Positions 63,491 to 64,000 of a DNA stretch of 64,000 bases are shown piece after piece. A program made the translations under genes and the position numbers. The notes below the pieces were generated by a model. It was not told the DNA's origin. It ran no database searches and was given only the letters and a program-made list of their open reading frames with translations. Each line of letters starts with the position of its first letter. The stretch's first letter is position 1. Source of the DNA: Acetivibrio mesophilus (GTDB lineage Bacteria; Bacillota; Clostridia; Acetivibrionales; Acetivibrionaceae); NCBI RefSeq assembly GCF_004102745.1, contig NZ_RLII01000009.1:1-64000 (forward strand), in the 5' to 3' direction.

Positions 63491-64000
63491 TTACAGAGGT
63501 ATGGAAGGAATCACTTTAAGCAAATACCTTTTGAAAATTGTTAAGTCTGTTGAGTTTACTTTACCGTCTCTATTCAAATCCCCAGCATCTAAGTTTGCAC
63601 CTGGAACTACAATACCCAACAAAGCTCTTTTTAATATTGTGCAATCCGTAGAATTCACATTGCCATCGCCATTTAAATCTCCATAAGTAATTGGCGGCTT
63701 GGTCGGCGTCGGTTCCGGTGAAGGTTCAGGAGTATTCCCTCCGTTAGGCGGTTCTTCACCCCACAGTAAAACACCATTATCATATACAGGTATGTAAGGA
63801 GTCAATCCTGCAAAGGATACAGCGTCATAATCCGGAGACTTGCTTAAATTCTGAAACGACCAATCGTTTTCATTAGAGCCTATGTTAGCGTCTTTGTATT
63901 TAATTGATACATGGGCATCTTTTTCACACATTTCCCATTCGGCAGGCATAATCTGTGTTCCTGTAAAGTCTACCGTAAAGTAGTAAATATTATCCTTGTA
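63491..64000 (-). CDS. Cellulosomal enzyme, C-terminal part: CBM3 and type I dockerin (partial)
   Basis: The reading frame is open to the right edge, so the gene starts outside the window; 169 codons are visible. They encode the end of a CBM3 (YYFTVDFTGTQIMPAEWE, NDWSFQNLSK, LTPYIPVYDNGVLLWGEE), a Pro/Glu/Thr linker and a type I dockerin with two calcium-binding repeats (GDLNGDGNVNSTDCTILKR and GDLNRDGKVNSTDLTIFKR). The Ser-Thr pairs at the recognition positions match C. thermocellum dockerins that bind CipA cohesins. The CBM3 end is of the type following GH9 modules, so a Cel9N-like endoglucanase is likely. The catalytic part is not visible. Confidence 0.92.
   Translation of the reverse strand, partial: YKDNIYYFTVDFTGTQIMPAEWEMCEKDAHVSIKYKDANIGSNENDWSFQNLSKSPDYDAVSFAGLTPYIPVYDNGVLLWGEEPPNGGNTPEPSPEPTPTKPPITYGDLNGDGNVNSTDCTILKRALLGIVVPGANLDAGDLNRDGKVNSTDLTIFKRYLLKVIPSIPL

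Noticed and set aside
63344-63544. Open frame through repeat copy 8 giving a peptide with WNEMKEAKAKGLDVPSF, which is also open in copies 2, 3, 6 and 7
   Set aside because: The frame is broken in copies 1 and 5, has no consistent start codon or ribosome-binding site, and differences between copies follow the hairpin pairing rather than third codon positions. It is more likely a by-product of the repeat.

Overview
The window looks like the chromosome of a low-GC, anaerobic, spore-forming, cellulose-degrading clostridium of the Acetivibrio (Hungateiclostridium, formerly Clostridium) thermocellus type. It carries a free GH48 cellulase with a CBM3, a SigI/RsgI pair whose anti-sigma factor ends in a CBM3, a type I dockerin protein at the right edge, several S-layer-homology (SLH) proteins, sporulation genes ytrH/ytrI and a B12-dependent ribonucleotide reductase. 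From memory, not from a search, the gene set resembles the sigI1-rsgI1 / cel48Y / cel9N neighbourhood of C. thermocellum. No rRNA, tRNA, CRISPR array, intact insertion sequence or prophage was seen.

Layout. 1-6.3 kb: a minus-strand shape and division operon, maf-mreB-mreC-mreD-PBP2-minC, behind a clear sigma-A-type promoter. 6.4-13.5 kb: a hypothetical gene, MecA, a small clostridial protein, a MASE3-SpoIIE phosphatase and Lon. 14-18.2 kb: argJ, cheW, an amidase-like protein and small zinc-ribbon, DUF948-like and YtxH proteins. 18.4-21.4 kb: an envelope-stress block of ECF sigma/anti-sigma and PspC/LiaF-like pairs. 21.6-24.4 kb: non-cellulosomal Cel48 with CBM3. 24.5-34.8 kb: housekeeping genes (asnA-asnS, an extracytoplasmic PPIase, a sirtuin, ytrH-ytrI, Na/Pi transporter, LtaS-type synthase, bioY with a BirA operator, small metal-binding proteins). 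34.9-38 kb: sigI-rsgI and a DUF3298 protein. 38.1-52.0 kb: one 13.9-kb gene for a 4,622-residue SLH protein with about 34 copies of a ~108-residue domain and seven Ig-like domains. 52.5-62.2 kb: further exported proteins (DUF2680-like, GHL10-FN3-SLH, two DUF4015 paralogs, a DUF6263-like lipoprotein), interrupted by nrdJ with a NrdR-type operator pair. 62.2-64 kb: an esterase-like gene fragment, an XRE regulator with a catalytically dead S24 domain, and the CBM3-dockerin end of a cellulosomal enzyme.

How the genes fit together. RsgI can sense cellulose outside the cell and release SigI. Cel48 and the dockerin protein attack the polymer, and the SLH proteins coat the surface to which such cells and cellulosomes attach.

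The two strongest unexplained signals are the giant repeat protein and a ~65-bp dispersed repeat. The repeat occurs eight times (one copy truncated). Every copy starts in the T-tract just downstream of an intrinsic-terminator hairpin, always in the same orientation relative to it. It folds into two hairpins, and one stem shows compensatory changes between copies.
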